Positions 33,053 through 42,890 of a DNA stretch of 64,000 nucleotides are shown one piece after another. The notes beneath the pieces are model-generated. The model was not told the origin of the DNA, did no database searches, and saw nothing but the letters and a program-made list of their open reading frames with translations. Numbering within the stretch: the stretch's first letter is position 1; every line of letters starts with the position of its first letter. The DNA is from Marinobacter sp. MDS2 (lineage in GTDB: Bacteria; Pseudomonadota; Gammaproteobacteria; Pseudomonadales; Oleiphilaceae): assembly GCF_030718085.1 (NCBI RefSeq), contig NZ_JAVAJF010000002.1, positions 62,001 to 126,000 on the forward strand, given 5' to 3'. A program made the translations under genes and the position numbers.

Positions 33053-35107
33053 ATGGCTTCGGAGAAGAAGGCAATTCGCTCGACAATACTGGTGCCGGTG
33101 TTTATTCCGGCCGTGCTGGTCTCGCTGTTGCTGGTGATAGGAACAATCAGCAATCCAGAGATGGCCGGTGAGGCGTTCAGTGCGACGCTGAGCTGGATCA
33201 CCGAAACGTTCGGTTGGTTCTATATGCTTTCCGTGGCCATATTCCTGGTCTTTATTGTGTCAGTCGGGGCTTCTAAGTGGGGTAACATCAAGCTTGGCCC
33301 AGACCACGCAGAGCCGCAATACTCGTTTCCGGAATGGTTTGCGATGCTGTTCTCGGCAGGTTACGGCATTGCTTTGCTGTTTTTCGGGGTGGCTGAGCCG
33401 GTCTTACATTACGCGGCACCCCCTGCCGGCGCTGCCGAAACCGTCAACTCCGCGAAGCAGGCAATGCAGATTGCTTTCTTCCACTGGGGTTTTCACATTT
33501 GGGCAATCTACGGATTGGTCGGCCTTGTGCTGGCATACTTCGCATTTCGCCATGGTTTGCCGCTATCGATTCGTTCTGCCCTTTATCCTTTGATCGGTGA
33601 GAAGATCTACGGCCCTATTGGTCATGTGGTCGATGTTTTTGCCATTTTGGGCACTATGTTCGGTATTGCCACCACACTGGGTTTATCGGTTACTCAAATC
33701 AATGCTGGTATTAATTACCTCTGGTCTGACGTGCCGGTCAGCACCACCGTGCAGATTATTGCGATTGCGGTGATCACCGCTGCGGCAACCGTGTCCGTTG
33801 TGGCGGGTATGGATAAGGGCGTAAAGCGACTGTCCATCCTTAATATGGTATTGGCCATTTCCCTGATGCTGTTCGTGTTTGTGGTGGGGCCAACCATTCA
33901 CATTCTGGAAACTTTCCTGCAGAACACCGGCAGTTATCTGAGCGGCATTGTTGAGCGTACGTTTAATCTGCAAGCCTATACCCGTAGCGACTGGATCGGG
34001 AACTGGACCTTGTTCATCTTCGGCTGGACCATCGCCTGGGCCCCGTTTGTCGGGATGTTTATTGCGAAAATCAGTCGCGGCCGTACCATCCGGCAGTTTG
34101 TGTTTGGCGTTATGTTGGTGCCATCGGTCTTTACCTTTCTGTGGTTCTCGGTGTTTGGCGATACCGCACTCACTCTCATCATGAACGAAGGGCTGAACAC
34201 TCTGATTGATGACGTTCAGGCAGATCATGCGGTGGCGTTGTTCAAGTTGTTCGATGTGCTGCCTTGGTCTTTCTTTATTTCCTTGTTGACCGTTCTGTTG
34301 ATCGTGACATTCTTTGTCACGTCTTCTGATTCGGGGTCGTTGGTGATCGACTCGCTTGCCTCCGGTGGTGTTATTGAAACGCCTGCCTGGCAGCGTGTTT
34401 TCTGGGCGGTATTGGAAGGTGCGGTCGCGTCGGTCTTGTTGTTGGCTGGTGGTTTGAGCGCCTTGCAGACTATGACCATTGCCAGCGCCTTGCCGTTCGC
34501 CATCATCATGCTCATTGCCGCGATTGGCATGTGGCGGGCGCTGGTGATCGAAGGGCACCGTGAAACCAGTTTGCAGGCCCATGTCAGCAGCAATCGACAC
34601 ATGACCGGGGCACAATGGAAGCATCGATTGGCGGCTATGGTCGACTTTCCCACGCGCCAAGATGTGGTCACCTACATTGAAGGCACCGTGATGGAGGCCA
34701 TGCGGGACGTTGAGAAAGAGTTAACGGCGCAGGGGTGGAGTGCTTCCGCCGAATTCGATTCTGAAAACGAGCGCTCGCATTTGATGGTGCATCGTAAGAA
34801 CCACGTGGATTTCGTTTACGACATTCGCTTAACCGAGCACGCGATGCCGGGGTTTGTATACGGCGAGCTTAAACGGGACCCGGACAAGCCGGACGTTTAC
34901 TTCCGGGCGGAGGTGTATCTGCGCCGGGGTGGTCGGGCCTACGATATTTACGGGTATGACAAAGACGATGTAATCAAGGATATTTTGGACCAGTTCGAGA
35001 ACTATCTGCACTTCCTCGATATATCCCCGGGCAAGCTGCCGTGGGAAATGGCAGAACACGACGAGATGATTAATACATCGGACGACCCAGAGCCAGGAAA
35101 GGCTTAA
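33053..35107 (+). CDS. BCCT-family choline/betaine transporter, BetT-like
   Basis: A 684-residue secondary carrier of the betaine-choline-carnitine family. Twelve membrane helices fill residues about 15-505. The signature SAGYGIALLFFGVAEPVLHY (from about 100) and the tryptophan-containing helix GWTIAWAPFVGMFIAKISRGRTIR (from about 324) are diagnostic. A cytosolic tail of about 180 residues, as in BetT-type proton-coupled choline carriers, probably senses osmotic state. Uptake of choline would feed the BetAB enzymes encoded at 59822-63016. The gene is monocistronic, flanked by terminators. Confidence 0.92.
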   Translation: MASEKKAIRSTILVPVFIPAVLVSLLLVIGTISNPEMAGEAFSATLSWITETFGWFYMLSVAIFLVFIVSVGASKWGNIKLGPDHAEPQYSFPEWFAMLFSAGYGIALLFFGVAEPVLHYAAPPAGAAETVNSAKQAMQIAFFHWGFHIWAIYGLVGLVLAYFAFRHGLPLSIRSALYPLIGEKIYGPIGHVVDVFAILGTMFGIATTLGLSVTQINAGINYLWSDVPVSTTVQIIAIAVITAAATVSVVAGMDKGVKRLSILNMVLAISLMLFVFVVGPTIHILETFLQNTGSYLSGIVERTFNLQAYTRSDWIGNWTLFIFGWTIAWAPFVGMFIAKISRGRTIRQFVFGVMLVPSVFTFLWFSVFGDTALTLIMNEGLNTLIDDVQADHAVALFKLFDVLPWSFFISLLTVLLIVTFFVTSSDSGSLVIDSLASGGVIETPAWQRVFWAVLEGAVASVLLLAGGLSALQTMTIASALPFAIIMLIAAIGMWRALVIEGHRETSLQAHVSSNRHMTGAQWKHRLAAMVDFPTRQDVVTYIEGTVMEAMRDVEKELTAQGWSASAEFDSENERSHLMVHRKNHVDFVYDIRLTEHAMPGFVYGELKRDPDKPDVYFRAEVYLRRGGRAYDIYGYDKDDVIKDILDQFENYLHFLDISPGKLPWEMAEHDEMINTSDDPEPGKA

Positions 35108-35117
35108 TAAGATATAT

Positions 35118-35152
35118 AAAGCCGCCTGAGTGAACCTCCGGCGGCTTTTTTA
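35118..35152. terminator. Intrinsic terminator between the BCCT gene and lipA
   Basis: AAGCCGCC and GGCGGCTT form an 8-bp stem around a 13-base loop, with six T after it on the plus strand. It ends the carrier transcript just before the convergent lipA. Confidence 0.85.
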
Positions 35153-35162
35153 ATATTAGAGG

Positions 35163-36209
35163 TTATTCCACGTGCTTAACTGGGATCTGCATAGTATGGG
35201 CAGTTTCCGGAACCTCTGGCACTGACAGCCCCAGGTTGTTCTTGTCGAACACTCGGTCGGCCCGGTAGCTGGAGCGTACCATCGGCCCTGAGGGAACTTC
35301 CATGAAGCCTTTTTCCAGACCGATCTCGCGGAACCGGTTGAACTCTTCCGGCGTTACATAGCGCTCTACGGGCAAGTGGTTCGGGGTAGGGCGCAGGTAT
35401 TGGCCCAGGGTCAGAATGTCTACGCCAATGGCGCGCAGGTCATCCATCGTCTCGAGCACTTCTTCTTCGGTTTCGCCGAGCCCCAGCATCAGGCTGGTCT
35501 TGGTCAGCACGTCTGGCCGGTGTTTTTTGGCGTGAGCCAGAACGCTGAGGGTTTTTTCATAACCGGCACGAGGATCTCGAACTCGACTGGTCAGTCGTTT
35601 AACCGTTTCGACGTTTTGGGCAAAGACATCCAGGCCCGAATCCACCACCTTTTCGACATCGCTCATCACGGCATCGAAATCCGGAGTCAGGGCTTCGACC
35701 GCCACTTCCGGAGTGCGTTGTTTGATGGATGACACGCAAGCCGCGTAATGCGCCGCGCCGCCATCATCCAGGTCGTCCCGGTCTACCGAAGTGAGCACGA
35801 TATAGCGCAGCCCCATGAGTTCGACCGACTTGGCGGTGTTCTCCGGTTCTTCCGGATCCAGCCAGCCTTTCGGGTTGCCGGTATCGACCGCGCAGAACTT
35901 ACAGGCGCGGGTACAAACCGAGCCCATCACCATGATGGTGGCGGTACCGTTGGTCCAGCATTCGCCGATGTTCGGGCAGTGAGACTCCTGACAAACCGTA
36001 CTCAGGCGATGTTCGGATACGTTGCGACGAACGGCTTCATAGCGGTCACCCCCGGGCATACGCGCTCTCAGCCATTTCGGCTTGCGCTCCAGAGGTTTGT
36101 CTTCTGCACTCGAGACCGATCGCTTAACACCGTCTTTAATGGCGGAGAAACCGTGTTCGTTGCGGAATTTGGAACCACTGGTAATGCGGGGTTTGGCACT
36201 GTCGCTCAT
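35163..36209 (-). CDS. lipA: Lipoyl synthase (radical SAM)
   Basis: LipA inserts two sulfur atoms into protein-bound octanoyl groups. The radical-SAM cluster motif CTRACKFC (about residues 101-108) and the auxiliary cluster region [13 protein letters not shown] (about 75-87) are both intact, as are [20 protein letters not shown] and the C-terminal RSSYRAD, which contributes the serine ligand. At 348 residues it has a longer N-terminal lead than the E. coli enzyme. It is separated from lipB (8280-8915), whereas the two are neighbours in most relatives. Confidence 0.95.
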   Translation of the reverse strand: MSDSAKPRITSGSKFRNEHGFSAIKDGVKRSVSSAEDKPLERKPKWLRARMPGGDRYEAVRRNVSEHRLSTVCQESHCPNIGECWTNGTATIMVMGSVCTRACKFCAVDTGNPKGWLDPEEPENTAKSVELMGLRYIVLTSVDRDDLDDGGAAHYAACVSSIKQRTPEVAVEALTPDFDAVMSDVEKVVDSGLDVFAQNVETVKRLTSRVRDPRAGYEKTLSVLAHAKKHRPDVLTKTSLMLGLGETEEEVLETMDDLRAIGVDILTLGQYLRPTPNHLPVERYVTPEEFNRFREIGLEKGFMEVPSGPMVRSSYRADRVFDKNNLGLSVPEVPETAHTMQIPVKHVE

Positions 36210-36302
36210 GGCGTCGGGAGCTCTCGAGTCAGATAAGGTGAGCTCTAAAGGTTAAAGGGCGAGGCGTGCAGTTACAAGGTGGATACGGGCAATCACGAGG
36301 GT

Positions 36303-36330
36303 ACCGGGCACGACTTTGGTCGTACCCGGT
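36303..36330 (-). terminator. Stem-loop downstream of metY
   Basis: On the minus strand ACCGGGTACGAC pairs with GTCGTGCCCGGT (12 bp with one G-U) around CAAA, 10 bases after the metY stop. No T-run follows, so it may be a weak terminator or an mRNA 3' protective hairpin. Confidence 0.45.
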
Positions 36331-36339
36331 TGATGAAGA

Positions 36340-37617
36340 TCAGGCCTGGGACTTTTCCAGAGCCTGAGCAACGTCGGCAATGATGTCTTCAACATCTTCG
36401 ATGCCGATGGACAGCCGGACCAGATCTTCGCTGACACCGGCGCTCTTGAGTTCGTCTGCATCAAGCTGACGGTGGGTGGTCGTGGCCGGGTGGCAAGCGA
36501 GCGACTTGGCATCGCCAATGTTGACCAAGCGCAGGATCAGATCCAGTGCATCGATGAACTTGGCACCGGCTTCGCGGCCGCCTTTGATGCCGAAGCTCAG
36601 AATGCCGCTTGCTTTGCCACCGCAGATCTTTTCGCAGGTGGCTTTGAATGGGCTGTTTGCCAGGCCCGCGTAGTTTACCCATTCAACGGACGGGTGATCC
36701 TGCAGGAACTGGGCGACTTTCTCGGCGTTGGAACAATGGCGCTCCATGCGCAGAGCCAAGGTTTCCATGCCCTGCATGATCAGGAAGGAGTTGAACGGCG
36801 ATAACGCAGAACCAGTGTTACGCAGCGGTACCACGCGGCAGCGACCGATAAAGGCGGCTTCGCCCAGCGCTTCGGTGTAAACCACACCGTGGTAGGACGG
36901 GTCTGGCTCGTTCATCATCGGGAATTTGTCGGCGTTGCCTTTCCAGTCGAATTTGCCGGAATCCACCACGATACCTGCGACCGTGGTTCCGTGACCGCCA
37001 ATGTACTTGGTCAGGGAGTGGATAACGATGTCGGCACCGTGTTCGAACGGGCGGCATAGAACCGGCGTGGCCACGGTGTTATCAACAATCAGGGGAATGC
37101 CGTGCTTGTGGGCAATTTCGGCCCATTTCTGGATATCCACAACGTTGCCGGCAGGGTTGCCGATAGACTCGCAGAACAAGGCGCGGGTCTGGTCGTCGAT
37201 CGCGTTTTCAAGCGCCTCGTAGTCGTCGTGAGCCACCATTTTGCACGTGATGCCTTGGTTTGGCAGCGAGTGTGCAAACAGGTTGTAGGTGCCGCCGTAA
37301 AGCTGACCGGTACTGACGATGTTGTTGCCAACCCGGCAAATAGTTTGCAGGGCGTAGGTGATGGCGGCCATGCCGGACGCAACGGCCAGCGCGCCGATGC
37401 CACCTTCGAGGGCGGCCATGCGCTCCTCAAGAACCGAGTTGGTCGGGTTCATGATGCGGGTGTAAATATTGCCCTGAACTTTCAGGTCAAACAGATCGGC
37501 ACCGTGCTGGGTATCGTCAAAGGTGTATGACGTGGTTTGATAAATCGGCGTGGTTGCGGCCTTGGTGGTCGGGTCGCTTTTGAAGCCGGCGTGCAGGGCG
37601 AGAGTTGCTGGTTTCAT
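36340..37617 (-). CDS. metY: O-acetylhomoserine sulfhydrylase, MetY type
   Basis: A PLP enzyme of the Cys/Met metabolism family that makes homocysteine from O-acetylhomoserine and sulfide. The 425-residue length and the N terminus TLALHAGFKSDPTTKAATTPIYQTTSY fit MetY rather than the shorter MetZ or MetB. The PLP lysine lies in HSLTKYIGGHGTT (about residue 210). AGGA stands 9 bases upstream of the ATG. It is monocistronic. It could also act on other O-acyl homoserines; the sequence alone does not decide. Confidence 0.9.
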   Translation of the reverse strand: MKPATLALHAGFKSDPTTKAATTPIYQTTSYTFDDTQHGADLFDLKVQGNIYTRIMNPTNSVLEERMAALEGGIGALAVASGMAAITYALQTICRVGNNIVSTGQLYGGTYNLFAHSLPNQGITCKMVAHDDYEALENAIDDQTRALFCESIGNPAGNVVDIQKWAEIAHKHGIPLIVDNTVATPVLCRPFEHGADIVIHSLTKYIGGHGTTVAGIVVDSGKFDWKGNADKFPMMNEPDPSYHGVVYTEALGEAAFIGRCRVVPLRNTGSALSPFNSFLIMQGMETLALRMERHCSNAEKVAQFLQDHPSVEWVNYAGLANSPFKATCEKICGGKASGILSFGIKGGREAGAKFIDALDLILRLVNIGDAKSLACHPATTTHRQLDADELKSAGVSEDLVRLSIGIEDVEDIIADVAQALEKSQA

Positions 37618-37728
37618 GACAACAGTCCTTGCTGATGATTTGTTCGTTATTGGCTAAGGAGGCCGAGTATGCCACAGGCCGTCAGGATCGAATAGGTAGT
37701 GTTACGTAATGCGCGTTCCCGCGGCGAT

Positions 37729-38940
37729 TTAGGTCATTGCACCGTAAACTAAAGCTCTTAGCTCTTGCCGGATCGGGTAGGAGGATGACGGCATCAGCTG
37801 TGTCATGAAGATAACCACCAGATCTTCTTTGGGGTCTACAAAAAAGCTGGTGCTGGCTAACCCGCCCCAGCCAAATTCGCCTTCCGTTCCGACGGTGTGA
37901 GAGGCCGGCACATCCGTTTTGACTGAAAAGCCCAGGCCGAATCCGCTGCCCTGATAAGGCGTTTCGCTGAAACCGCCAACCGACAGCGCAGGTAGATCCT
38001 GGTTGTCGGGCAAGTGATTGCGACGCATGAACTCTAGCGTTTTACGTCCGATAATGCGTTGCCCCTGGAATTCACCGCCTTGGCACAGTGCTTGAGCAAA
38101 TTTATGGTAATCATCGATGCTGGAAACCAGGCCGCCGCCGCCTGAAAGAAAGCGCGGTGGTTTCAGGTATTTCGAGCGTTCGGGGTCGTCCTGCAGTTTC
38201 ATCGTGTCGCCGGGCTGGTATAGATAGCAGGCCGCAAACCGATGCTGCTGGTCGGCGCGAACGTGAAAGCCGGTGTCCGTCATGCCTAGCGGTTGGAATA
38301 TGTGTTCGTCGAAGTATTGATCCAGCGACTGTCCGGAAAGCAGCTCTACAAGATACCCCAGGACATCGGTAGAAACAGAGTAGTTCCACGCGGTTCCGGG
38401 CGAAAATTCCAGAGGCAATTCAGCCAGCCGGTTGACCAGCTTTTCCAGCGTGAGAATCGAACTGCCATCCAGTTTTAGTTTGCGATACGCCGCGTCTACT
38501 TCCGTGCGCTCGGTAAAGCCGTATGTCAGGCCGGAGGTGTGCGTCATCAAATCCCGAATGGTCATCGCTTTTGCTACCGGCTCAGTCTCGAAATTGGGAT
38601 AGCTGCCGCTTTTGTAAACCCGCAAGTTACGCCATGAAGGAATGTACTTGTGCACCGGGTCGTTCAGCAGGAACTTGCCTTGCTCGTAGAGCTGCATCAT
38701 GGCAATCGAAGTAACCGGTTTGGTCATGGAGTAGATACGGAATAGGGTGTCCCTCTGCATCGGCCGGCTCCTCTCTAAATCCATGAAGCCCTGGGCCTGC
38801 GACCAGACCACTTTGCCGTGACGGGCCACAAGGGTTACTGCGCCAGGCAGTTTGCCGGGCTGGATGTAGCGTTCATCGAAATGGCGGGTGATTCGTTCAA
38901 GGGTATCGATGGACAAGCCGGACGCGATGTTTTCGGACAT
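37729..38940 (-). CDS. Serine beta-lactamase-like hydrolase/esterase
   Basis: A 403-residue member of the class C beta-lactamase-like family, which includes esterases such as EstB and lipid hydrolases. The nucleophile motif SMTK (about residues 71-74), the YSV motif ([11 protein letters not shown], about 182) and the third motif near [15 protein letters not shown] (about 350-364) are present. There is no signal peptide, so a cytosolic esterase or peptidase is more likely than a true beta-lactamase. Real substrate unknown. The gene sits alone, bounded upstream by the tRNA-Met terminator. Confidence 0.85.
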   Translation of the reverse strand: MSENIASGLSIDTLERITRHFDERYIQPGKLPGAVTLVARHGKVVWSQAQGFMDLERSRPMQRDTLFRIYSMTKPVTSIAMMQLYEQGKFLLNDPVHKYIPSWRNLRVYKSGSYPNFETEPVAKAMTIRDLMTHTSGLTYGFTERTEVDAAYRKLKLDGSSILTLEKLVNRLAELPLEFSPGTAWNYSVSTDVLGYLVELLSGQSLDQYFDEHIFQPLGMTDTGFHVRADQQHRFAACYLYQPGDTMKLQDDPERSKYLKPPRFLSGGGGLVSSIDDYHKFAQALCQGGEFQGQRIIGRKTLEFMRRNHLPDNQDLPALSVGGFSETPYQGSGFGLGFSVKTDVPASHTVGTEGEFGWGGLASTSFFVDPKEDLVVIFMTQLMPSSSYPIRQELRALVYGAMT

Positions 38941-38965
38941 AGCAGCAGATTCCAGAAGGTATGAG

Positions 38966-39003
38966 CAAAAAAAAAGCCCAACTCTTTCGAGTCGGGCTTT
39001 TAG
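38966..39003 (-). terminator. Intrinsic terminator after tRNA-Met
   Basis: On the minus strand GCCCGACTC-GAAA-GAGTTGGGC (one G-U pair) is followed by a run of about nine T. It lies directly downstream of tRNA-Met and insulates the following hydrolase gene. Confidence 0.85.
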
Positions 39004-39008
39004 AATAC

Positions 39009-39085
39009 TGGTAGCAAGGGGCGGAGTCGAACCGCCGACCCCAGCATTATGAGTGCTGTGCTCTAACCAACTGAGCTACCTTGCC
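39009..39085 (-). tRNA. tRNA-Met (CAT, elongator)
   Basis: On the minus strand a 77-base tRNA folds with acceptor GGCAAGG/CCTTGCT-ACCA (one G-T pair at the stem end), D-arm GTAGCTCAGTTGGTTAGAGC, anticodon loop CTCATAA (CAT) and T-loop TTCGACT. The first base pairs normally, unlike initiator tRNA, and the body closely resembles E. coli elongator tRNA-Met. A tRNA-Ile2 with a modified CAT cannot be fully excluded. Confidence 0.93.
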
Positions 39086-39176
39086 AAATCGTTTCGGGGA
39101 TCACCCCAAACGAGGCGCGTATTTTCGGCATTTGGCTTCAAGCTGTCAAGGCTTCCGGGCCAAAATTTCCGAAAAA

Positions 39177-40268
39177 TTACACGTTAAAGCGGAAGTGGAT
39201 GACATCGCCGTCTTGAACGATGTATTCCTTGCCTTCCAAACGCCATTTGCCGGCTTCTTTTGCACCGGCTTCGCCGTTGTATTGCACGAAATCGTCGTAG
39301 CTGATCACTTCGGCACGGATGAAGCCGCGCTCGAAATCGGTGTGAATAACGCCAGCGCCTTGAGGAGCCGTTGCGCCAACGCGAACGGTCCAGGCACGCA
39401 CTTCTTTCACGCCAGCGGTGAAGTAGGTCTGCAAGTCCAGTAGCGCGTAGCCGGCGCGGATAACGCGGTCGAGGCCCGGTTCTTCCATGCCCATTTCATC
39501 CAGGAACATGGCTTTTTCGTCGTCTTCCAGCTCGGAGATTTCAGCTTCGATCTTGTTGCAGATGGGTACGACCACCGCATTTTCAGACGCAGCAATGTCA
39601 CGGACAACGTCAAGGTGAGGGTTGTTCTCGAAACCGTCTTCGCTGACGTTGGCGATGTACATGGTCGGTTTGATGGTGAGCAGGCACAGCTCGCGGATCA
39701 GTGCCAACTGATCGGTATCGAGGTTCATGCTGCGCACGGGCTTGCCTTCGTTCAGCACCGGCAGCAGTTGCTCGAACATCTCCAGCTGGGCTTTTGCGTC
39801 TTTGTCGCCGCTTTTGGCAACACGCTGTACACGTTTGATGGCTTTCTCAACGGTGTCGAGGTCGGCAAGAGCGAGCTCGGTGTTGATGATCTCAATGTCA
39901 GAAGCCGGGTCAACTTTGTTGGCAACGTGGATCACATTGCTGTCTTCAAAGCAGCGCACTACGTGGGCGATGGCATCTGTCTGGCGGATGTTGGCCAAAA
40001 ACTGGTTGCCCAGGCCTTCGCCCTTGGATGCGCCAGCAACCAGGCCGGCGATGTCCACGAACTCCATGGTGGTTGGCACCACACGTTCGGGTTTGACGAT
40101 CTCAGCCAGTTTGGTCAGGCGCGGGTCGGGCATGGCCACCACGCCGGCGTTTGGTTCGATGGTGCAGAACGGGAAGTTCTCGGCGCCAATACCGGCTTTG
40201 GTGAGTGCGTTGAACAAGGTTGATTTGCCGACGTTCGGTAGGCCGACAATGCCGCAGTTAAATCCCAT
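39177..40268 (-). CDS. ychF: Redox-regulated ATPase YchF
   Basis: YchF (OLA1 family) is a ribosome-associated Obg-like protein that prefers ATP over GTP and takes part in oxidative-stress response. The 363-residue protein has G1 [11 protein letters not shown] (residues 8-18), G2/G3 [20 protein letters not shown] and the NxxE motif (ICNKIEAEI, about 209-217) that replaces NKxD and permits ATP use. The C-terminal TGS domain runs from about 278. It follows pth by 82 bases, the common pth-ychF order, and precedes tRNA-Met. Confidence 0.96.
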   Translation of the reverse strand: MGFNCGIVGLPNVGKSTLFNALTKAGIGAENFPFCTIEPNAGVVAMPDPRLTKLAEIVKPERVVPTTMEFVDIAGLVAGASKGEGLGNQFLANIRQTDAIAHVVRCFEDSNVIHVANKVDPASDIEIINTELALADLDTVEKAIKRVQRVAKSGDKDAKAQLEMFEQLLPVLNEGKPVRSMNLDTDQLALIRELCLLTIKPTMYIANVSEDGFENNPHLDVVRDIAASENAVVVPICNKIEAEISELEDDEKAMFLDEMGMEEPGLDRVIRAGYALLDLQTYFTAGVKEVRAWTVRVGATAPQGAGVIHTDFERGFIRAEVISYDDFVQYNGEAGAKEAGKWRLEGKEYIVQDGDVIHFRFNV

Positions 40269-40350
40269 GAATTGCCTCTGCTGGAACGGATAATTTGCGC
40301 GGATTATACCGGTGTATCGGTATAGGTGCGAGTAAGGGGTTGTGACGTGA

Positions 40351-40941
40351 TCAGGCTATCGGTTTGAAGCTGTGCAAGCGGTTCATGGCAGCTGCCAGTT
40401 TGCCGTTGGCGGCATCCGGAAGTACGCGCATGATTTCAGCGGTGACGGCATTCAGTTCCTCGGTTTCTTTTTTGCCGAGGCGGCCAAGTACATAGCCGGT
40501 AACCTTGCGGCTGTCGCCAGGGTGGCCAATGCCGATACGCAGTCGTTGGAAGTCTTTGGTGCCCAAGTGTGCAATAGCGTCGCGCAACCCGTTGTGGCCG
40601 CCGTGGCCGCCGCCTTTTTTAAGTTTGGCTGTGCCGGGGGCGATATCGAGTTCGTCGTGGGCAATCAGGATGTTTTCAGGCGCGATCTTGAAGAAATCCG
40701 CGAGTGCCTTGATGGCCAGGCCGCTGCGGTTCATGAACGTGCTGGGGTTGAGCAGATGCAGGTCAAGGCCCTGCCAGTGAATACGAGCATACAGCCCGTG
40801 GTACTTCTTTTCGGGGCGGAGCGTCTGACCCGCATCGCGGGCCAGCGCTTCGACGAACAGGGCGCCGGCATTGTGGCGGGTATTCTCGTAGTCGGCTCCG
40901 GGGTTACCCAGGCCAACAACCATGACAATATCCTGTGCCAT
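40351..40941 (-). CDS. pth: Peptidyl-tRNA hydrolase
   Basis: Pth frees peptides from tRNAs that drop off the ribosome. The 196-residue protein has [19 protein letters not shown] (about residues 8-26, including the catalytic His), [10 protein letters not shown] (about 66-75) and the HDELDIAPG segment with the second catalytic Asp. [22 protein letters not shown] sequence (about 102-118) completes the active site. It follows rplY by 21 bases, so L25 and Pth are co-transcribed, as in Pseudomonas. Confidence 0.96.
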   Translation of the reverse strand: MAQDIVMVVGLGNPGADYENTRHNAGALFVEALARDAGQTLRPEKKYHGLYARIHWQGLDLHLLNPSTFMNRSGLAIKALADFFKIAPENILIAHDELDIAPGTAKLKKGGGHGGHNGLRDAIAHLGTKDFQRLRIGIGHPGDSRKVTGYVLGRLGKKETEELNAVTAEIMRVLPDAANGKLAAAMNRLHSFKPIA

Positions 40942-40962
40942 ATGCCAGTCCCTCCGGAGTTA

Positions 40963-41604
40963 TTACTCCTCGCCGCCTTCCTCTGCTTCTTCAGCGTCTT
41001 CGGCGTTGTCAGCCTTGGCGCCTTTAGGCTTGTTGATGGAGACAACAGCCTGGTCGTGCTCGGAATCGTGCTGCAGAGCCGGGATACGAACGCCTTCTGG
41101 CAGTTTCAGGTCGCTCAGGTGAACAACTTGATCCAGTTCCACGTCGGCCAGATCGATTTCGATGAACTCTGGCAGATCCTTAGGCAGACACGCTACTTCA
41201 ACTTCGGTCAGCAGACGGAAAGCTACGCCGCCGAAAGTCTTGATCGCAGGAGCGGTGTCTTCGTTCACCAGGTGAACAGGAACCTGAACAACGATTTCGT
41301 GATCTTTGTCTACACGCAGGAAGTCAGCGTGGATCAGGCGCAGCTTGTACGCGTGACGCTGCAGATCCTTCAGGATAACGCTTTCTTTTTTGCCTTCCAG
41401 ATCGATAGTCAGGATCTGAGAGAAGAAAGATTCGTTTTCCAGAGCTTTTTTCAGCTCGTTTTCCCAGATAGAAATGGATACGGCATCTTTGCCTTCGCCA
41501 TAGATGATTGCTGGGATTTTCTTTTCCTCACGACGCAGGCGGCGGCTCGCACCTCTCCCCTGATCGTCACGAGGAAATGCTTCAATAACAAATTCCTGGG
41601 ACAT
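40963..41604 (-). CDS. rplY: 50S ribosomal protein L25/CTC, long form
   Basis: L25 binds 5S rRNA. The start I chose is the ATG at 41604 with GAGG about 6 bases upstream; it begins MSQEFVIEAF and gives 213 residues. The N-terminal 5S-binding barrel (GRGASRRLRREEKKIPAIIYGEG) is followed by the TL5/CTC C-terminal domain, which the short enterobacterial L25 lacks. The last 25 residues are strongly acidic (DNAEDAEEAEEGGEE). It lies just after the prs terminator and leads the rplY-pth pair. Confidence 0.95.
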   Translation of the reverse strand: MSQEFVIEAFPRDDQGRGASRRLRREEKKIPAIIYGEGKDAVSISIWENELKKALENESFFSQILTIDLEGKKESVILKDLQRHAYKLRLIHADFLRVDKDHEIVVQVPVHLVNEDTAPAIKTFGGVAFRLLTEVEVACLPKDLPEFIEIDLADVELDQVVHLSDLKLPEGVRIPALQHDSEHDQAVVSINKPKGAKADNAEDAEEAEEGGEE

Positions 41605-41703
41605 GATATGTACCTCAATCGTCATCTGAACCGCCCGCGACCAGGCTTATGGACAGATGATGTTTTTGAATAGCCTGAGAATTATTTCCCAGACTGACTA
41701 AAA

Positions 41704-41735
41704 GAGTCGGGAGCCTTGTTAGGCTCCCGACTCTG
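41704..41735 (-). terminator. Strong intrinsic terminator after prs
   Basis: A perfect 13-bp stem (AGAGTCGGGAGCC with GGCTCCCGACTCT) with a 6-base loop, continuing into TTTT on the minus strand. It separates prs from rplY, so rplY must have its own promoter within 41605-41703. Confidence 0.88.
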
Positions 41736-41793
41736 ATACGGTTTCAGCGTTATTTAACTTATTGAGTGTGCGCTGTATTTCGGGGTTTCCGAA

Positions 41794-42744
41794 TTACACG
41801 TTCTCAAACAGAGCGCTGATCGATTCTTCATTGCTGACCCGGCGAATAGACTCTGCAAGCAAGCCAGCCATGCTGAGGACGCGGATTTTATCACAATTCT
41901 TCGCTTTGTCACTCAGCGGGATCGTGTCGCAGACGACCAGTTCGTCCAGCTCGGATCCGTTAATATTCTCGATGGCCGGGCCAGACAGTACCGGATGGGT
42001 AATGTAAGCAACAACGCGTGAAGCACCACGATTTTTCAGCGCTTCAGCGGCCTTGCACAGTGTGCCGGCGGTATCCACGATGTCGTCTACCAAGATGCAG
42101 GTCTTATCGGCAACATCACCAATGATGTGCATCACCTGGGATACATTGGCTTTCGGGCGACGTTTGTCGATGATGGCCAGGTCGGCATCGTCCATGCGCT
42201 TGGCAACGGCGCGGGCGCGAACAACACCGCCAACGTCAGGGGAGACCACAACAAAGTTTTCGAAACGCTGCTTTTCGATGTCTTCCATCATCACCGGTGT
42301 GGCGTAGATGTTGTCTACCGGAATATCGAAGAAGCCTTGAATCTGGTCAGCGTGCAGGTCAAGCGTCAGTACACGATCCACGCCGATGCTGGAGATCATG
42401 TCGGCAACGACTTTGGCGCTGATAGCAACACGCGTTGAGCGAACGCGACGATCCTGGCGCGCATACCCGTAGTAAGGGACAACCGCCGTGATTCGTGATG
42501 CAGAGGCACGACGCAGAGCGTCAGCCATCACGATCAGTTCCATCAGGTTGTCGTTGGTTGGGTAGCAGGTGGGCTGAATGATGAATACATCATGGCCACG
42601 TACATTCTCATTGATCTCAACGGTGGTTTCGCCATCGCTGAAGCGGCCAACAGTGGCTTCGCCCATGGGAATGTGGAGTTTCTTTGCGATTGCTTTGGCA
42701 AGCTCAGGATTGGCGTTGCCAGCGAAGATCATCAGTTTTGACAC
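41794..42744 (-). CDS. prs: Ribose-phosphate pyrophosphokinase
   Basis: Prs makes PRPP from ribose 5-phosphate and ATP for nucleotide, His and Trp synthesis. The likely start is the GTG at 42744 ([19 protein letters not shown]), which gives 316 residues, the usual size; AAGGA lies 8 bases upstream. The open frame continues 50 codons further but there it runs through tRNA-Gln. Signatures: the [10 protein letters not shown] and [12 protein letters not shown] segments and the PRPP loop [18 protein letters not shown] (about residues 220-237). The order tRNA-Gln, prs, rplY, pth, ychF, tRNA-Met equals that of Pseudomonas. Confidence 0.95.
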   Translation of the reverse strand: MSKLMIFAGNANPELAKAIAKKLHIPMGEATVGRFSDGETTVEINENVRGHDVFIIQPTCYPTNDNLMELIVMADALRRASASRITAVVPYYGYARQDRRVRSTRVAISAKVVADMISSIGVDRVLTLDLHADQIQGFFDIPVDNIYATPVMMEDIEKQRFENFVVVSPDVGGVVRARAVAKRMDDADLAIIDKRRPKANVSQVMHIIGDVADKTCILVDDIVDTAGTLCKAAEALKNRGASRVVAYITHPVLSGPAIENINGSELDELVVCDTIPLSDKAKNCDKIRVLSMAGLLAESIRRVSNEESISALFENV

Positions 42745-42796
42745 GAAGGCATCCTTCTCGGTATCGGCGTTTGATTCAGAAGAAGCGGGAGAAAGG

Positions 42797-42871
42797 TGGC
42801 TGGGGTGGCAGGATTCGAACCTGCGCATGACGGGATCAAAACCCGTTGCCTTACCACTTGGCGACACCCCA
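42797..42871 (-). tRNA. tRNA-Gln (TTG)
   Basis: On the minus strand a 75-base tRNA with acceptor TGGGGTG/CACCCCA, discriminator G and CCA, anticodon stem ACGGG/CCCGT and loop TTTTGAT (anticodon TTG), and T-loop TTCGAAT. The 5' U1-A72 pair is the usual glutamine identity feature. It lies between ispE and prs and is probably processed from their common transcript. Confidence 0.95.
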
Positions 42872-42890
42872 GTATCGTGCTTTTTTGGCA

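Noticed and set aside
33683..34660. 325-codon minus-strand frame opposite the BCCT carrier
   Set aside because: Highly polar antisense of a membrane protein, expected from hydrophobic codons read in reverse; no motif.
37618..37728. SAM riboswitch upstream of metY
   Set aside because: The 111-base leader space shows no recognisable SAM riboswitch core and no terminator-antiterminator pair.
40372..41673. 433-codon plus-strand frame opposite pth and rplY
   Set aside because: It is antisense to two well-recognised genes whose codon use and motifs are clear; its translation has no recognisable domain.
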